DNA from: an uncultured Pseudomonadales bacterium
GTDB taxonomy: Bacteria > Pseudomonadota > Gammaproteobacteria > Pseudomonadales > Azotimanducaceae
DNA: 64,000 bases
Direction: 5' to 3'
Assembly: GCA_958296295.1 (NCBI GenBank)
Contig: OY282460.1
Location: forward strand, 2,046,001-2,110,000
The notes beneath the pieces were generated by a model that worked only from the letters and a program-made list of their open reading frames with translations, was not told where the DNA came from and searched no databases. The position numbers were made by a program, and so were the translations under genes. This document shows positions 24,786-34,589 of the stretch, one piece after another; the first letter of the stretch is position 1, and each line of letters begins with the position of its first letter.

Positions 24786-25514
24786 TCAGGGCGTGCAAAC
24801 AGCGGCAGCTTCTTGATTCGGCTCGAGCGGTACACCTTCGTAGCGGTATCGCTGGCCACGGGGAGACACGGCAACGACTCCATTGCGTCGATACTCGTGC
24901 ATTTCGCCTGCGGGGACGTTCAGGGGGCGTCCGTGCGAAGACAGAACCGCGTACTCCCAGCCGTCGATTCGGAACAGGTATGCGGACTCCGATACGAGCC
25001 CCGTCCCGCCCATCACCTCGACGAATCCCTCGGTCACGTCCGAAAGGGCCGATCGGGCCAGCGCGTCTCGGTCGCCATCAAACAGAGTCCACGTGCTCGA
25101 CCCGGCGTCGATCATCGTTTCGATGGTGCGGATGTCCGGTTCGAAATCGCTCCAAACGGAAGCGAACGCACGGATCGTGGCGATCACCGGACCGGCGAAT
25201 TCATGGCTTCCGGGACTCACGGCATTGCGGACCCTAAACCTGAGCTGGTCGCCGACTCGGTGCAGAGTGAAGACCCCTCCCGTTCCGGTGTCTCGAAAAC
25301 AGACGAGAGCAACGCCATTGGTGCCGGGCGTGGCCGCGTCCGCGTCGTACGATGGCGTGGCATCCTCGCTTGACTGGGCGCGGATGGTCGGCACTGCGGC
25401 GAGGAACGCTGCCGCCACGAGCGCGGTCGTGCGGGACGCAGCCGCAAGGGGCCTTACGGCGGACACCCGGAATGGCGCGCACGTCGCGATCAGTGGGGCT
25501 CGATTCGTTGTCAA
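24786..25514 (-). CDS. Exported protein of unknown function
   Basis: This 242-residue product has a twin-basic then hydrophobic start (LAAASRTTALVAAAFLAAVP then TIRAQ), probably a signal peptide. The remainder shows beta-strand-like alternation (NGVALVCFRDTGTGGVFTLH; AYLFRIDGWEYAVLSSHG) and no known motif. Its ATG shares ATGA with the stop of the preceding cysteine-rich protein, so the two are coupled. A second frame (24883 to 24584) overlaps its last 100 bases and also looks protein-like, so a frameshift near the C-terminus is possible. It lies downstream of the subtilase gene. Confidence 0.5.
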   Translation of the reverse strand: MTTNRAPLIATCAPFRVSAVRPLAAASRTTALVAAAFLAAVPTIRAQSSEDATPSYDADAATPGTNGVALVCFRDTGTGGVFTLHRVGDQLRFRVRNAVSPGSHEFAGPVIATIRAFASVWSDFEPDIRTIETMIDAGSSTWTLFDGDRDALARSALSDVTEGFVEVMGGTGLVSESAYLFRIDGWEYAVLSSHGRPLNVPAGEMHEYRRNGVVAVSPRGQRYRYEGVPLEPNQEAAAVCTP

Positions 25515-26362
25515 TTCTCGTCCACTCGCAGAAACCCCATGCGCAGGTGCTCGACCGCACCCGTCTGGACGACGAGAGACCCGCCTTCCAACATCTGCCG
25601 ATCGAGCACCAAGGTCGTGCGGCCGTACAACTCGTCGAAGAAGGGATCGTTGTCCCAGACCGCTATGACCACTTCGTCGCCCGGATGGACGTTGATGACG
25701 GGAACGCCCGCGAATCTGACCGACTTACCCGACGTGGTTATCGTGCTGCTCGACCCGGCGAGCTGCGAGCGCATCGCCGATTCCGTCGTTCGGACTTGCG
25801 CGAGCTGCACACCCAGAGCGGAAATCAGACCTTCAAGCTCCTGCCTGCGCTGCAGCTCGTCGTCGGTCAACGGGGCGTGCCACTCGAGCAGTTGGAGTTC
25901 GGGGCACTTCGCGCAACTGGCGCAGGTCCGGAAGTCGAGGCCCTCCGGGCAATCGGCGCAGATCTTGCCTGACTCGGCGCAGAATCCGCCTACATCAAGG
26001 CGCAGAGTGTCGAGACGTTCCCGCTGCTCGAAGGTCAACGCCGGACCGGAACCCGCACGCCTCTCCAACGCGCCGTGCGCGCCGACGAGTGTCCTTTGTC
26101 GGCTTCGCAGTTCGCGTTGCCGGCGGTTCGAGGCATCGAGTCGCGCCTCCAACTCCGCATCGAGCCGCCTGACATGCACGTACAAATCCGGCCTGGGTTC
26201 GTCCTGGTTTACGTGGTGGCTGACCTTCATGTCCGAGAAGGACAGCGCGTACATGGCGGCGACCGCGTCCTCTACCGCGTTGGCGTCGCAGGGGAGACCA
26301 GCGACCGCGAGGGCCAAATACAGCGAACTCACCGAACGGACGACTTTGGAAGACACTGCCAT
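25511..26362 (-). CDS. Secreted coiled-coil, cysteine-rich protein with a C2-like end
   Basis: This 283-residue protein has a signal peptide (VVRSVSSLYLALAVAGLP then CDANA). A helical charged region (RPDLYVHVRRLDAELEARLD) is followed by a cysteine cluster (FCAESGKICADCPEGL then TCASCAKCP, seven Cys) that may bind metal or form disulfides. The C-terminal segment NVHPGDEVVIAVWDNDPFFD then ELYGRTTLVL resembles the calcium-loop part of a C2 beta-sandwich. It is about 190 bases downstream of the subtilase and is translationally coupled to another exported protein. ATG 26362 is preferred because it puts the signal peptide at the N-terminus. Confidence 0.6.
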   Translation of the reverse strand: MAVSSKVVRSVSSLYLALAVAGLPCDANAVEDAVAAMYALSFSDMKVSHHVNQDEPRPDLYVHVRRLDAELEARLDASNRRQRELRSRQRTLVGAHGALERRAGSGPALTFEQRERLDTLRLDVGGFCAESGKICADCPEGLDFRTCASCAKCPELQLLEWHAPLTDDELQRRQELEGLISALGVQLAQVRTTESAMRSQLAGSSSTITTSGKSVRFAGVPVINVHPGDEVVIAVWDNDPFFDELYGRTTLVLDRQMLEGGSLVVQTGAVEHLRMGFLRVDEN

Positions 26363-26555
26363 GCTCGTGCTGCCACGCTGAATCCGGTTGCAGACCATAC
26401 TATGTGGCGGTGTGCCGGCTCAACACGTTCCACACCGCGGTGGCACCGTGGCTGCGCGGATGAGAGGAGGACCACAACGATTCCGTGAGTTCCATGGCGA
26501 CTTCCTTGTCGGTTTGGCTTGGAACGATACATCCTACACCTAGTGTCAACAGGCC

Positions 26556-29500
26556 CTAGGGCAAGTCGTCGATCCGCCAGTTGTCGGTGCCGGATATTCT
26601 GCTAGCTTTAAACCCGTTGACGCTGAAGTCGCCGCCGGCGCAGAGATTGGTATCGCTGTCCACGTAACAAGCAGTACCATCACTTTGGACCTCAAAAGTG
26701 AAGTCGCCGTGCGTGCAGCTTTGCCCTGGCGTCAACTGCTGCTCGATGCGGCAGGCCGGAGCTCGGATCTCTGCGAGGTGCCAACTGGAAGATCTCTCCG
26801 ATCCGTCGTCGCATTCGTAGGCCAATGTACCCGATGTTCCCGACGAGAACGTTACGCCGACGGTGCAGCTGCCACCGCCATCGTAGTTCCACCCCATCGT
26901 CCCGGCGTTCGGCCCAGTTTTCTCATAGCTGTAGTTTCCAGCGTAAACGTCGGCCTCCTTGGTCTCTTCGAATCGACTTGGTTCGACGAAGTCCACGTAG
27001 TTCGATTGGTCATCGGTCACCACCCGCTTGCCGACAAAGCGGACGTTGAATGCCACTTCGTCCGCTGGTGCGACGTCGTTGCCAACACGCTCGAAGATCA
27101 AGAGCTGACCGTCTGCATAGATGTAGGCATGCAGCCCGTCCGGGCTCATCGCCAAGTCATAGGGGTTGAACTTCGGCACATGGTTATTGAAGCGGTCCGC
27201 TTGCCAATTGGCGATGAAATCGGTTGCGCGGAGCATAGTCTGTTCCTCTTCGACGACCGCAGCAGTGCTGAACAACGCGTCGCGGCAAACCGCGTCTACC
27301 GCCGGTCGGCCACCGCGGGGAGCGGCGAAGAGACACCGCTTGTTCGGCCACCACGGCGCCCGAACGCCGAAGGCAGGCAACGTATGCAAATGGCTCGGCT
27401 CCGCATCGTCGTCGAGCTTGAACAGATTGGTCTCGCCACTCTGGCCAAAGGCGAAGAGCAGACCGCCATCGTCGCTGACTGCCAATGCTTCGGCGTTGGA
27501 CGGTGTACTGACGCGGCTGGTTTCGGTTAGTTGTCCGCTGTCTACGTCGCGCCCCAAGACGATCAACTCCCCAGAGTCGACGACGTAGATGCGCCGACCG
27601 CCAGGCGCCAACCGTGCCTGCCTAAGAGACGTCGTTTCCAGCGTCTGTACTGCCGACAACTCCAGAGCGTCGTCCGTGGATTCGATCGCGACGACCTCAA
27701 TCTTCCAATCGCGGACGACGTATAGGAACGAACCGTCCCCGTCCATAAAGACGTCCTCAGCGCAACTGGCCAAGTCAACGGCGTCACCCGTCAGCAACCC
27801 CGCATCGCCGAGCCGTCGCCGCGAGCCGTCTATCGGTGCGAACTGCCGCCACTGGTCGCATCCCAGCGCGTAAAGTCTCGTGCGGTGGCGATCCCACACC
27901 AGCTTGCTGGCCGCCGGCAAATCGACTTGCTGCGCCTGTTCGAGAGCGCCGCTCTCGGCGTTCCGCGAAAGTACGTGCAAGCGGCTTGCGGCGGACAAAT
28001 ACAGGGTGGCGCCCAGATCGTCGAACGCCAAGCTGCCGGTTGGCGACGACCCGGCCGGCGGGTCAACCGCGGACGCCTCGAAGCGGCCAACGTATCGCAA
28101 CCACGCCGGAGCTTGCGTCTCTTCCCAATGCAACGTGGATTCGTCCGAGCTCTCGGGAGCGCGGCTGCCGAGCCGGATGAAGTAGCGTTCGCCCGGCGTC
28201 GCCTTGAACAGCACTTCGACAACCTCCGGCGCTTCGTCTAGCCAACCGACGTGGCTGCTGGCGAGCAGCTCGATGCCGCCGACTCCGCCGCTGCCAGGCT
28301 TGTAGACAGCCAGCGAGAAGGCGGCACCTTCGATCCAGAAGCGCTGCCAACCCGCGGTCTCGGCGGTATAGCTCCACCACAGCGACGAGTGCCCCAGCCG
28401 CCCCGTTCGCTCGCCGCGCTCCACCGTGGCAAAGCGATTGGAAACGACCATCGAGCTGCTCGTCGCGGACAATGCCGTGGCGTTGGCCAGCGCGTCGTTG
28501 ACGGGCGTCTCGCCCCACTCCAGTGTGGCGGCTCGAGCGAAATCGAATGCGGCCAAGTCGCCGATCGGCCAGCCGGCCGCCAGCCAGTAGCGGCTGCCCT
28601 CGCTAGCACTGAAACTGAACTCCGTAGTCGTCACCGGCAGTCCGGTGCCACCGACCAAGGTCAGATCGGAGAACGAAGGATCAGCGACGGAGGCCGCGAA
28701 AACAGCTACACCCATTTCCGTGGAAGCAGTATCGGTCAGGCGCCAAGTAAACGTCCCGGTCTTCGGCGCCGTCCAAACCCACCAGCGCGTTTGCACGCCG
28801 GTCTGCAAGGGTTCGCCCGGTTCGACGCTTTCGGCGACACTTAAGCTCGCGCTGCCGGCGACACCTTCGATCGCCTCGGCGTTGGCGAAATCGTCGTTGT
28901 CCACGTCGCGCTCTACATCACGCCACTCCAGCTCGAAGCGCCGTCCGCCACGGTGCGCTCCTCCCGCGGCGACCGCGACTCGATACTCGTCGCCAGCCTC
29001 CACCGGCACGTCGACGCTTTCGTCCGGATAGCCCGAAACGAGCCGCATCGACGCCACATCGCTGCCGGTGAAGACGAGCACTTTGGACGCGCGTTGGCCG
29101 TCCGACGAGAAGCGCATGCCGCCGTCAACCTCTGCGCGCCATCGATACCAGACAGTGGCTGCCAAGCTGCCCACCTGCTCTCCGGGCTCCAACGTCGCGC
29201 CTTGGTTGTTGCCGGCCATGCTGCCGGTTGCGCCGGTTAGCTCGATGGCGGCGGCGAAATCGTCGTTGACTGGCCGCGGACCGGACGAGTAGTACAGCGT
29301 GGACGGGAGAACGGAGCCAGGGTAGCTCCAACCATCGAATTCGGTCCGAATATGTATTTCGTAGCTCACACGGATGCGGTAGGCGACGTCCTGTTCGGCG
29401 AAGAACGAGGCACCGTCCGATGCCCCGGCCTGTCGCAACAATCTGGCGATGGCGTCGCCGCGAAAGACATCCACGTGAACAGGATCCGAGCCGAGCTTGG

Positions 29501-32342
29501 CAACGGCGAACCGAGCGAGTCCGTCCTCCGCGGCGACCCACTGGTACCAGACCGTCCCCCAAGGCCTGCCCGCCGACCACGGCGGCTCGCCGGGTTCGGT
29601 GGTGGCGAGCGCCAAATCGAGTTCGCGCTCGCCGCTTGCGCCGGTCAAACGCGTAGCCGCGGCGAAATCGTCGTTGGCGGGCGGCTGCAAAGCCGGGATG
29701 GAGTCTGCGTCACCGGAAACTGCCACCGACAAGGTCGCCGGTTCGGCGTTCCACGCCGTTGCGACGAAATAGAGGCGCATGTCGTCACGGCTGCGGACGT
29801 TCAAACGGATGTTCTGGCGTTCGCCAACGGCGATCTCGCCAAGCGCGATGGTGCCCCTAGCTTCGCCTAGGTCGCCGGAGACTTCCATGCCGTCTTCATT
29901 GGCGAACGAGAATGTGGCGTGCCAGTTATGGCAAAAGGCGTTGTCGGCGTTACGGCAGTTGACATGCAAGCGAGTGCCTGCCGCCACATAGGCGGACGCG
30001 CTGAGCGTCAGCGTGAGCTCCTGCGGCCGGTCGCTGGCCGTGAGGGATGTTCTGTCGGCGACCAAGCGGAGATCCGGCGTGGTCGTCCCGCGCACCACGG
30101 TCCATGCCACACCGACGCGGGGCGCTGCGGTGTAGATGCGTCGCGGCACCACCTTGATGCGATAGGTGCCGGGCGGCGGATCTTGGACGATTACCCACTC
30201 CACGTTGTCGTGGCTGGACGTGGACGCATGTTCGCCGCACGCCCCGGCGCCGCAATCGCCGCCGTGGTCTACATGCAAGTCCAGATTGTTCAGAACGGTG
30301 CTGCCGATGGTGTCCGCCGGTGGTTCGTCCCAAGTCATCACCACATCGAGCCGTCCGGCGTCCGGCGGCACGACGACTTCCTCGTAGGCGTACTCGCCGT
30401 CTTCGAGTTCGACGATCGCGCCGCCGCTCACCCAGCCGTCGGCGCGGTCTCGCATCAGAACGCTGGTGCGCGCCGAGACTTTGCCCAAGCCGTACTGCGC
30501 TTGCAGCGTGCCGAGGCTGGCGCTGTTGCTGACCGCGAACGCTTCCGGTAGCTCCAGCCAAGGCGTCGGGCGAATGGCACTTGCCATCAGCCGTGCCCGC
30601 ACGAGTGCCGGCTGCTCGCGATAGGCCGGTACGGCATCCATCAAGAGCGCTGCCACGCCGGCTACAGTGGGCGACGCCATGCTGGTGCCGCCGAAGTTGT
30701 TGTAGTCGCCGCGGCTGCCGGCGCCGGCGGCGGAATTGAGCCCCACACCGGTGGCGACGACCAGCGGCACCAGCCTACCGTCGGCAGTCGGGCCGTGGCT
30801 GCTGAACCCGGCAAGACTGCCGTCGTCGCTGGCGGCGCCGACGGAGAGCGAGTTCTTCGCCGCCGCGTAGTTGGAGAACCCGTGGATGTGGGAGTTCGAG
30901 TTCGCGACAACATACAGCTGCCGATGTGCCCAAACCATGGCGTCGAGCTTGCGCGCTTCGGCGCCTCTGCCTTGGAATGTCAGCGAGTCAGCAGCGAGGC
31001 TCATGTTCACGATCAGCGGCTTGAGCGCGGCCGCACTCGAGCCGCCGCAGCTCGACGGTCGCGCCAGAAAGTCCATGCCGCGCCGGCTAGCGATAAATGT
31101 TCCGACCCCATAGCGACTAAGTACCTTGGCGAAGCGGATGTGGGCCACCGCCGGCGCCATGCCGGCGTAGCGCGGGTCGGCGACGCCGTTGCCGGCGATC
31201 GTGCCGGTGACATGGGTGCCGTGCTCGCCTTCGTCCACCCACAGGTCGTTATCTTCCGCCCTCGGTTCTGCCGACACGAAGTTGGCACCGCAGATGCTCT
31301 CGCGGTTGGACGCGATGTCCAGATGATTGATGTTGAGGCCGGTGTCCATCACGCCGATGGGCACTGAAGCGCCGCCAACGCCGGAGAACAAGCCCGGCGG
31401 GCCGTCGCGGCGCCGAAGCGCGTCCACGCCCATGGCCGGCACCGCGGTGTCGTGGTGGGCGCGAACGATGGCCACGGGCTCTACCGCCTGCACGAAGTCC
31501 GCGGCAAGAACCGCATCGAGCGCCTTGGCATTCAGGTTGGCCGCGTAAGCGCGGATGTCCGCATCGAACGCCCCCACGACGGCACCGAGCGTTCGCAAAG
31601 CCCGATCCCATCGGCCATCGGCATCGTTCGCCATCAGCGTGATGATCACGGGTGCCTGCTGGTATGGCGCGTCGTACACGCTATTGACGAAATCCGCGGG
31701 CGCTTTAAGTCTTGGCGGCAACATGCCCATCCCGTCCACAGACGAGAGCGCCGCCACCCGACGCAAGCGCTGTTCGTCTCCTGGTAGCTTGGCGCGAACC
31801 AGCGTGCCCGCCGAGCCGACGACCTGGACGCCGAGCGGACTCGCCTGTGCCAGCAAGTCGTCCACCTTGGCGGTCGGGGCCAGCCGCAGCCAGCCGAACG
31901 TCCAGTCGCGCTTTGCCGCGGCGGCCAAGCCGGCGAGCGCGACGACGGCTTCGCTTTCGTCGAGCCAATCCAAGTCCTTGGCGGAAACTTCCGCGGCCGG
32001 CGGCGTCTCGACCATGTACACGCGCGTCATCTCGCTCGGGGCGCTGGTAAACAAGTAGCCGGCTGGCGGCCGAGGCGCACTTTGCGTGAGGGGGCCATGG
32101 TGGTTTACGCCGGGCGGCGCCTGCGCGATTGGCGGCTGGCGTTCGCCGCGGCTTTCCGCCGCGATCTGCTTGCGGGCTCTGTCGACTGGTCGTAGTTCGG
32201 CACCGTCAGGATCGCGACCGCGCTCATCAGCAGCCTCGGCTTGCGACTCCGTATCCGCGCCAAGGTCACCCATCGTCAAAGCCAGCGCGACCATCAACCC
32301 AAGTGCGCCGGTGAGGAAGGCGATCCGTAATCCTCGTCGCAT
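26556..32342 (-). CDS. Giant secreted subtilisin-like (S8) serine protease
   Basis: This 1928-residue protein is numbered here from ATG 32342, which follows GGGAGG. A signal peptide (GLRIAFLTGALGLMVALALT) precedes a propeptide-like region. The S8 domain has catalytic Asp in PIGVMDTGLNINH (about 333), His in EHGTHVTGTIAGN (about 374), the oxyanion Asn in VVANSNSH (about 481) and Ser in GGTSMASPTVAG (about 554). A jelly-roll domain follows (LDVVMTWDEPPADT, TYRIKVVPRR). Then come four repeated modules, each starting N-D-D-F-A or N-D-A-L-A (for example PVNDDFAAAIELTGATG). A beta-propeller-like region (RRIYVVDSGELIVLGRD) and a short beta-rich C-terminal domain close the chain. It is expected to be extracellular or surface-displayed. 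Two exported proteins follow in the same direction. Confidence 0.9.
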   Translation of the reverse strand: MRRGLRIAFLTGALGLMVALALTMGDLGADTESQAEAADERGRDPDGAELRPVDRARKQIAAESRGERQPPIAQAPPGVNHHGPLTQSAPRPPAGYLFTSAPSEMTRVYMVETPPAAEVSAKDLDWLDESEAVVALAGLAAAAKRDWTFGWLRLAPTAKVDDLLAQASPLGVQVVGSAGTLVRAKLPGDEQRLRRVAALSSVDGMGMLPPRLKAPADFVNSVYDAPYQQAPVIITLMANDADGRWDRALRTLGAVVGAFDADIRAYAANLNAKALDAVLAADFVQAVEPVAIVRAHHDTAVPAMGVDALRRRDGPPGLFSGVGGASVPIGVMDTGLNINHLDIASNRESICGANFVSAEPRAEDNDLWVDEGEHGTHVTGTIAGNGVADPRYAGMAPAVAHIRFAKVLSRYGVGTFIASRRGMDFLARPSSCGGSSAAALKPLIVNMSLAADSLTFQGRGAEARKLDAMVWAHRQLYVVANSNSHIHGFSNYAAAKNSLSVGAASDDGSLAGFSSHGPTADGRLVPLVVATGVGLNSAAGAGSRGDYNNFGGTSMASPTVAGVAALLMDAVPAYREQPALVRARLMASAIRPTPWLELPEAFAVSNSASLGTLQAQYGLGKVSARTSVLMRDRADGWVSGGAIVELEDGEYAYEEVVVPPDAGRLDVVMTWDEPPADTIGSTVLNNLDLHVDHGGDCGAGACGEHASTSSHDNVEWVIVQDPPPGTYRIKVVPRRIYTAAPRVGVAWTVVRGTTTPDLRLVADRTSLTASDRPQELTLTLSASAYVAAGTRLHVNCRNADNAFCHNWHATFSFANEDGMEVSGDLGEARGTIALGEIAVGERQNIRLNVRSRDDMRLYFVATAWNAEPATLSVAVSGDADSIPALQPPANDDFAAATRLTGASGERELDLALATTEPGEPPWSAGRPWGTVWYQWVAAEDGLARFAVAKLGSDPVHVDVFRGDAIARLLRQAGASDGASFFAEQDVAYRIRVSYEIHIRTEFDGWSYPGSVLPSTLYYSSGPRPVNDDFAAAIELTGATGSMAGNNQGATLEPGEQVGSLAATVWYRWRAEVDGGMRFSSDGQRASKVLVFTGSDVASMRLVSGYPDESVDVPVEAGDEYRVAVAAGGAHRGGRRFELEWRDVERDVDNDDFANAEAIEGVAGSASLSVAESVEPGEPLQTGVQTRWWVWTAPKTGTFTWRLTDTASTEMGVAVFAASVADPSFSDLTLVGGTGLPVTTTEFSFSASEGSRYWLAAGWPIGDLAAFDFARAATLEWGETPVNDALANATALSATSSSMVVSNRFATVERGERTGRLGHSSLWWSYTAETAGWQRFWIEGAAFSLAVYKPGSGGVGGIELLASSHVGWLDEAPEVVEVLFKATPGERYFIRLGSRAPESSDESTLHWEETQAPAWLRYVGRFEASAVDPPAGSSPTGSLAFDDLGATLYLSAASRLHVLSRNAESGALEQAQQVDLPAASKLVWDRHRTRLYALGCDQWRQFAPIDGSRRRLGDAGLLTGDAVDLASCAEDVFMDGDGSFLYVVRDWKIEVVAIESTDDALELSAVQTLETTSLRQARLAPGGRRIYVVDSGELIVLGRDVDSGQLTETSRVSTPSNAEALAVSDDGGLLFAFGQSGETNLFKLDDDAEPSHLHTLPAFGVRAPWWPNKRCLFAAPRGGRPAVDAVCRDALFSTAAVVEEEQTMLRATDFIANWQADRFNNHVPKFNPYDLAMSPDGLHAYIYADGQLLIFERVGNDVAPADEVAFNVRFVGKRVVTDDQSNYVDFVEPSRFEETKEADVYAGNYSYEKTGPNAGTMGWNYDGGGSCTVGVTFSSGTSGTLAYECDDGSERSSSWHLAEIRAPACRIEQQLTPGQSCTHGDFTFEVQSDGTACYVDSDTNLCAGGDFSVNGFKASRISGTDNWRIDDLP

Positions 32343-32407
32343 TGGATCCTCCCATATACAAGCTGAGCCGCTAGGTCGCTGTTCAGCATACATCAAGTGT
32401 TGCTAGG

Positions 32408-32555
32408 GAAGCGGCTGCGGCGCGGCGCGTTCACCTCGGTGTGCCATCTGGAGAAGAGCCTCCGGCGGTACCTGGACGCCTACAACGAGAATCCGCGGCC
32501 GCTAGTCTGGACGAAGTCGACCGAGGACATCCTCGGAAAGGTCGGCCGCGCTTGA
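32408..32555 (+). mobile_element. IS630-type transposase C-terminal relic
   Basis: The frame reads FTSVCHLEKSLRRYLDAYNE then NPRPLVWTKSTEDILGKVGR and a stop. This is the hallmark end of IS630 transposases (tSv.dLe..i..y...hNenPkPfvWtkta..Il.k). The rest of the element is absent. It lies 65 bases upstream of the subtilase start, on the opposite strand. Confidence 0.7.
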
Positions 32556-32801
32556 TGAGCGCGTGATGTTCGGAACAGGTCGCACCAGGCCAATGGCGCA
32601 CGCCATACAGGAATCGGCCGTTCGCCATGACGTGAGCGGCAATCCCGCGCTCGGCAAATCGCGCAGCCGTTCGCGCATCGACGCTTTGCGCTAGCGTTGG
32701 ACAGTTCTGGAGTGTGACCTGGTTCAGTTTGAGTGCTATGCTCAAGGCGAATCCGCTGAAATGGGTACCGGGAGATGGACGAAGTGGCCAAAGGGGCGAC
32801 G

Positions 32802-34325
32802 ATGCCGGGAGCTGCCGGTGAAAGTGCCGTGCTGCTTCAAGCAGGTAGAGGACTCCATGCAGGGCCTCGCGTGTCCGCCGTTACGCACGTAACGACCTCT
32901 TCAACGATCCTGGCATTCGTTATCGCCTGCTGTCTGGCGTTGCCAGCGTGGTCGGCCGGCGCGCAAGAGGCGGCAGACAACGCGGAGGAGAAAGAGGCGG
33001 CAGACAACGCGGAGGAGAAAGAGGAGGTCAGGTCGATTGATGAACAACTCTGGGATGCAGTCGCCGCGCAAGATCGAGAATTGGTCACCAAGCTGCTCGG
33101 GCGAGGCGCGGATGGAGGAGCGCTGGTCGAAAAAGGCGGTTTCCATATAGGCTTCAGTATGGTGCGCGGGCCAAGCTCGGACGAAGGAGAGGGGGCCGAT
33201 GAAAAACCCCGTTGGCAGACGAACTTGAGGTATTCCTACCGGGCGAACACGGCCCTCAGGAAGTCTGTCGAGGACGGCTCATCCGAAATGGTCCGCCTGT
33301 TGCTCGCGGCAGGCGCTGACGACGCGGACGACGTCGCCTTTCAACACGCCGTCCGGGAAGGGCATATCGAGGTCGTGAGGGACTTCCTGGTCGCACGATC
33401 GGACGACGGGAGCGACTGGGAAGGTCCTATCGTCTGCGGAGAATCCTGCCGAGATCAATACCGAGGAGAGTTGGGCGAAAAACTGCGAGGCCACTTGTTG
33501 AAATCGGCCAACGCTGAAGCGTTCTCGCTCTTTAGGCAAGTGGGTTTGGTGATTGATTCCGACAACCTCTCCCCGGAACAGGCGTCGGCGTTGCTGATGG
33601 CGGGGTTCAAGCAAAAAGATGTCGAGAAAGTACTCATGGCTGTTGCCGGCGGAGCCGATCCCAATCTCACGGACCGCGGAATCCCGCTACTCGCTGTCGC
33701 CGCCTGGGAATATCCTCAAGTCGTTACCGCATTGTTGGATGCGGGCGCGGACGTCAATGCGAAAGTCACAGGCGAGTTTCCAGAGGCGGAGGGCTACACC
33801 GCCTTGCACTACGCCGCCAGCAAGGGCCATGAAGATGTCGTTGCGGTTCTGCTCGGAAGAGGGGCGGCCATCGATTCCGTGTCTGAGGCCAATTCTAGTG
33901 GGTCGGTGGCGGCCACCCCTTTGATGTTCGCGGCGAATAATGGCCATGCGGCGGTAGCGCGCACCCTCATTGACGCCGGCGCGGACGTCAATGCGAAAGT
34001 CACAGGCGAGTTTTCAAAGGTGGAGGGCTTGGAGGGCTTCACCGCCTTGCACTACGCCGCCAGCAAGGGCCATGAAGATGTCGTTGCGGTTCTGCTCGGA
34101 AGAGGGGCGGCCATCGATTCCGTGTCTGAGGCCAATTCTAGCGGGTCGGTGGCGGTCACCCCTTTGATGCTCGCGGCGAATAAAGGCCATGCGGCGGTAG
34201 TGCGCACCCTCATTGACGCCGGCGCGGACGTGAAACTGAAGGTGTCCGGCGTTACTGCATTGAAGGTTACCGAGAATAAAGACATCGAGAGGATGCTTAA
34301 GGATGCAAAGAAGCGGCGAGATTGA
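32802..34325 (+). CDS. Exported ankyrin-repeat protein
   Basis: The product has about 507 residues. An export signal (SSTILAFVIACCLALPAWSA then GAQ) is followed by two copies of EAADNAEEK. A series of ankyrin repeats starts near residue 75 (SIDEQLWDAVAAQDRELVTK then LLGRGAD). The last four repeats form two nearly identical pairs: GYTALHYAASKGHEDVVAVL then LGRGAAIDSVSEANSSGS, and ATPLMFAANNGHAAVARTLI then DAGADVNAKV. ATG 32802 follows AAAGGGG; ATG 32775 or GTG 32871 (a shorter leader) are alternatives. Ankyrin domains bind other proteins; a periplasmic partner or a host target are both possible. Confidence 0.8.
   Translation: MPGAAGESAVLLQAGRGLHAGPRVSAVTHVTTSSTILAFVIACCLALPAWSAGAQEAADNAEEKEAADNAEEKEEVRSIDEQLWDAVAAQDRELVTKLLGRGADGGALVEKGGFHIGFSMVRGPSSDEGEGADEKPRWQTNLRYSYRANTALRKSVEDGSSEMVRLLLAAGADDADDVAFQHAVREGHIEVVRDFLVARSDDGSDWEGPIVCGESCRDQYRGELGEKLRGHLLKSANAEAFSLFRQVGLVIDSDNLSPEQASALLMAGFKQKDVEKVLMAVAGGADPNLTDRGIPLLAVAAWEYPQVVTALLDAGADVNAKVTGEFPEAEGYTALHYAASKGHEDVVAVLLGRGAAIDSVSEANSSGSVAATPLMFAANNGHAAVARTLIDAGADVNAKVTGEFSKVEGLEGFTALHYAASKGHEDVVAVLLGRGAAIDSVSEANSSGSVAVTPLMLAANKGHAAVVRTLIDAGADVKLKVSGVTALKVTENKDIERMLKDAKKRRD
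33745..34230 (+). repeat. Tandem duplication of about 240 bases in the ankyrin gene
   Basis: Two units beginning near 33745 and 33980 share long identical stretches, such as gcggacgtcaatgcgaaagt and caccgccttgcactacgccg. They differ by a 9-base insertion and a handful of substitutions. Such near-identity indicates a recent duplication or ongoing conversion. Confidence 0.85.
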
Positions 34326-34589
34326 CCTGGCACCGCTCGGCAACGAGTGCGGTTCGCGGTACGCGTCGTGCAGGTCAAAGCGCAAGTACGGGCTGACGAT
34401 GGATGATGCGGAGAGAGCGGCATTGGAGGGCGTCTTGGCGAGATGCTCGGATGCGGATGCGGCTTCGTCGTGTCCGTCCGGTTGAGCCCTGCCGCACGTT
34501 TGCGGAACAGTTCGGCGCGGGCGCGGTTGAGTGATCTCGCGGCCTGCAGGTCGGTCTGCGCCGCGGCGGCGCGGTTTAGTATTGCCTGC

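Noticed and set aside
24584..24883. Separate small gene downstream of the 242-residue exported protein
   Set aside because: It overlaps the upstream gene by 100 bases in another frame. It may reflect a frameshift in the C-terminus; evidence is too thin for its own entry.
33745..34230. CRISPR-like repeat array
   Set aside because: There are only two long units, both in frame inside an ankyrin gene.
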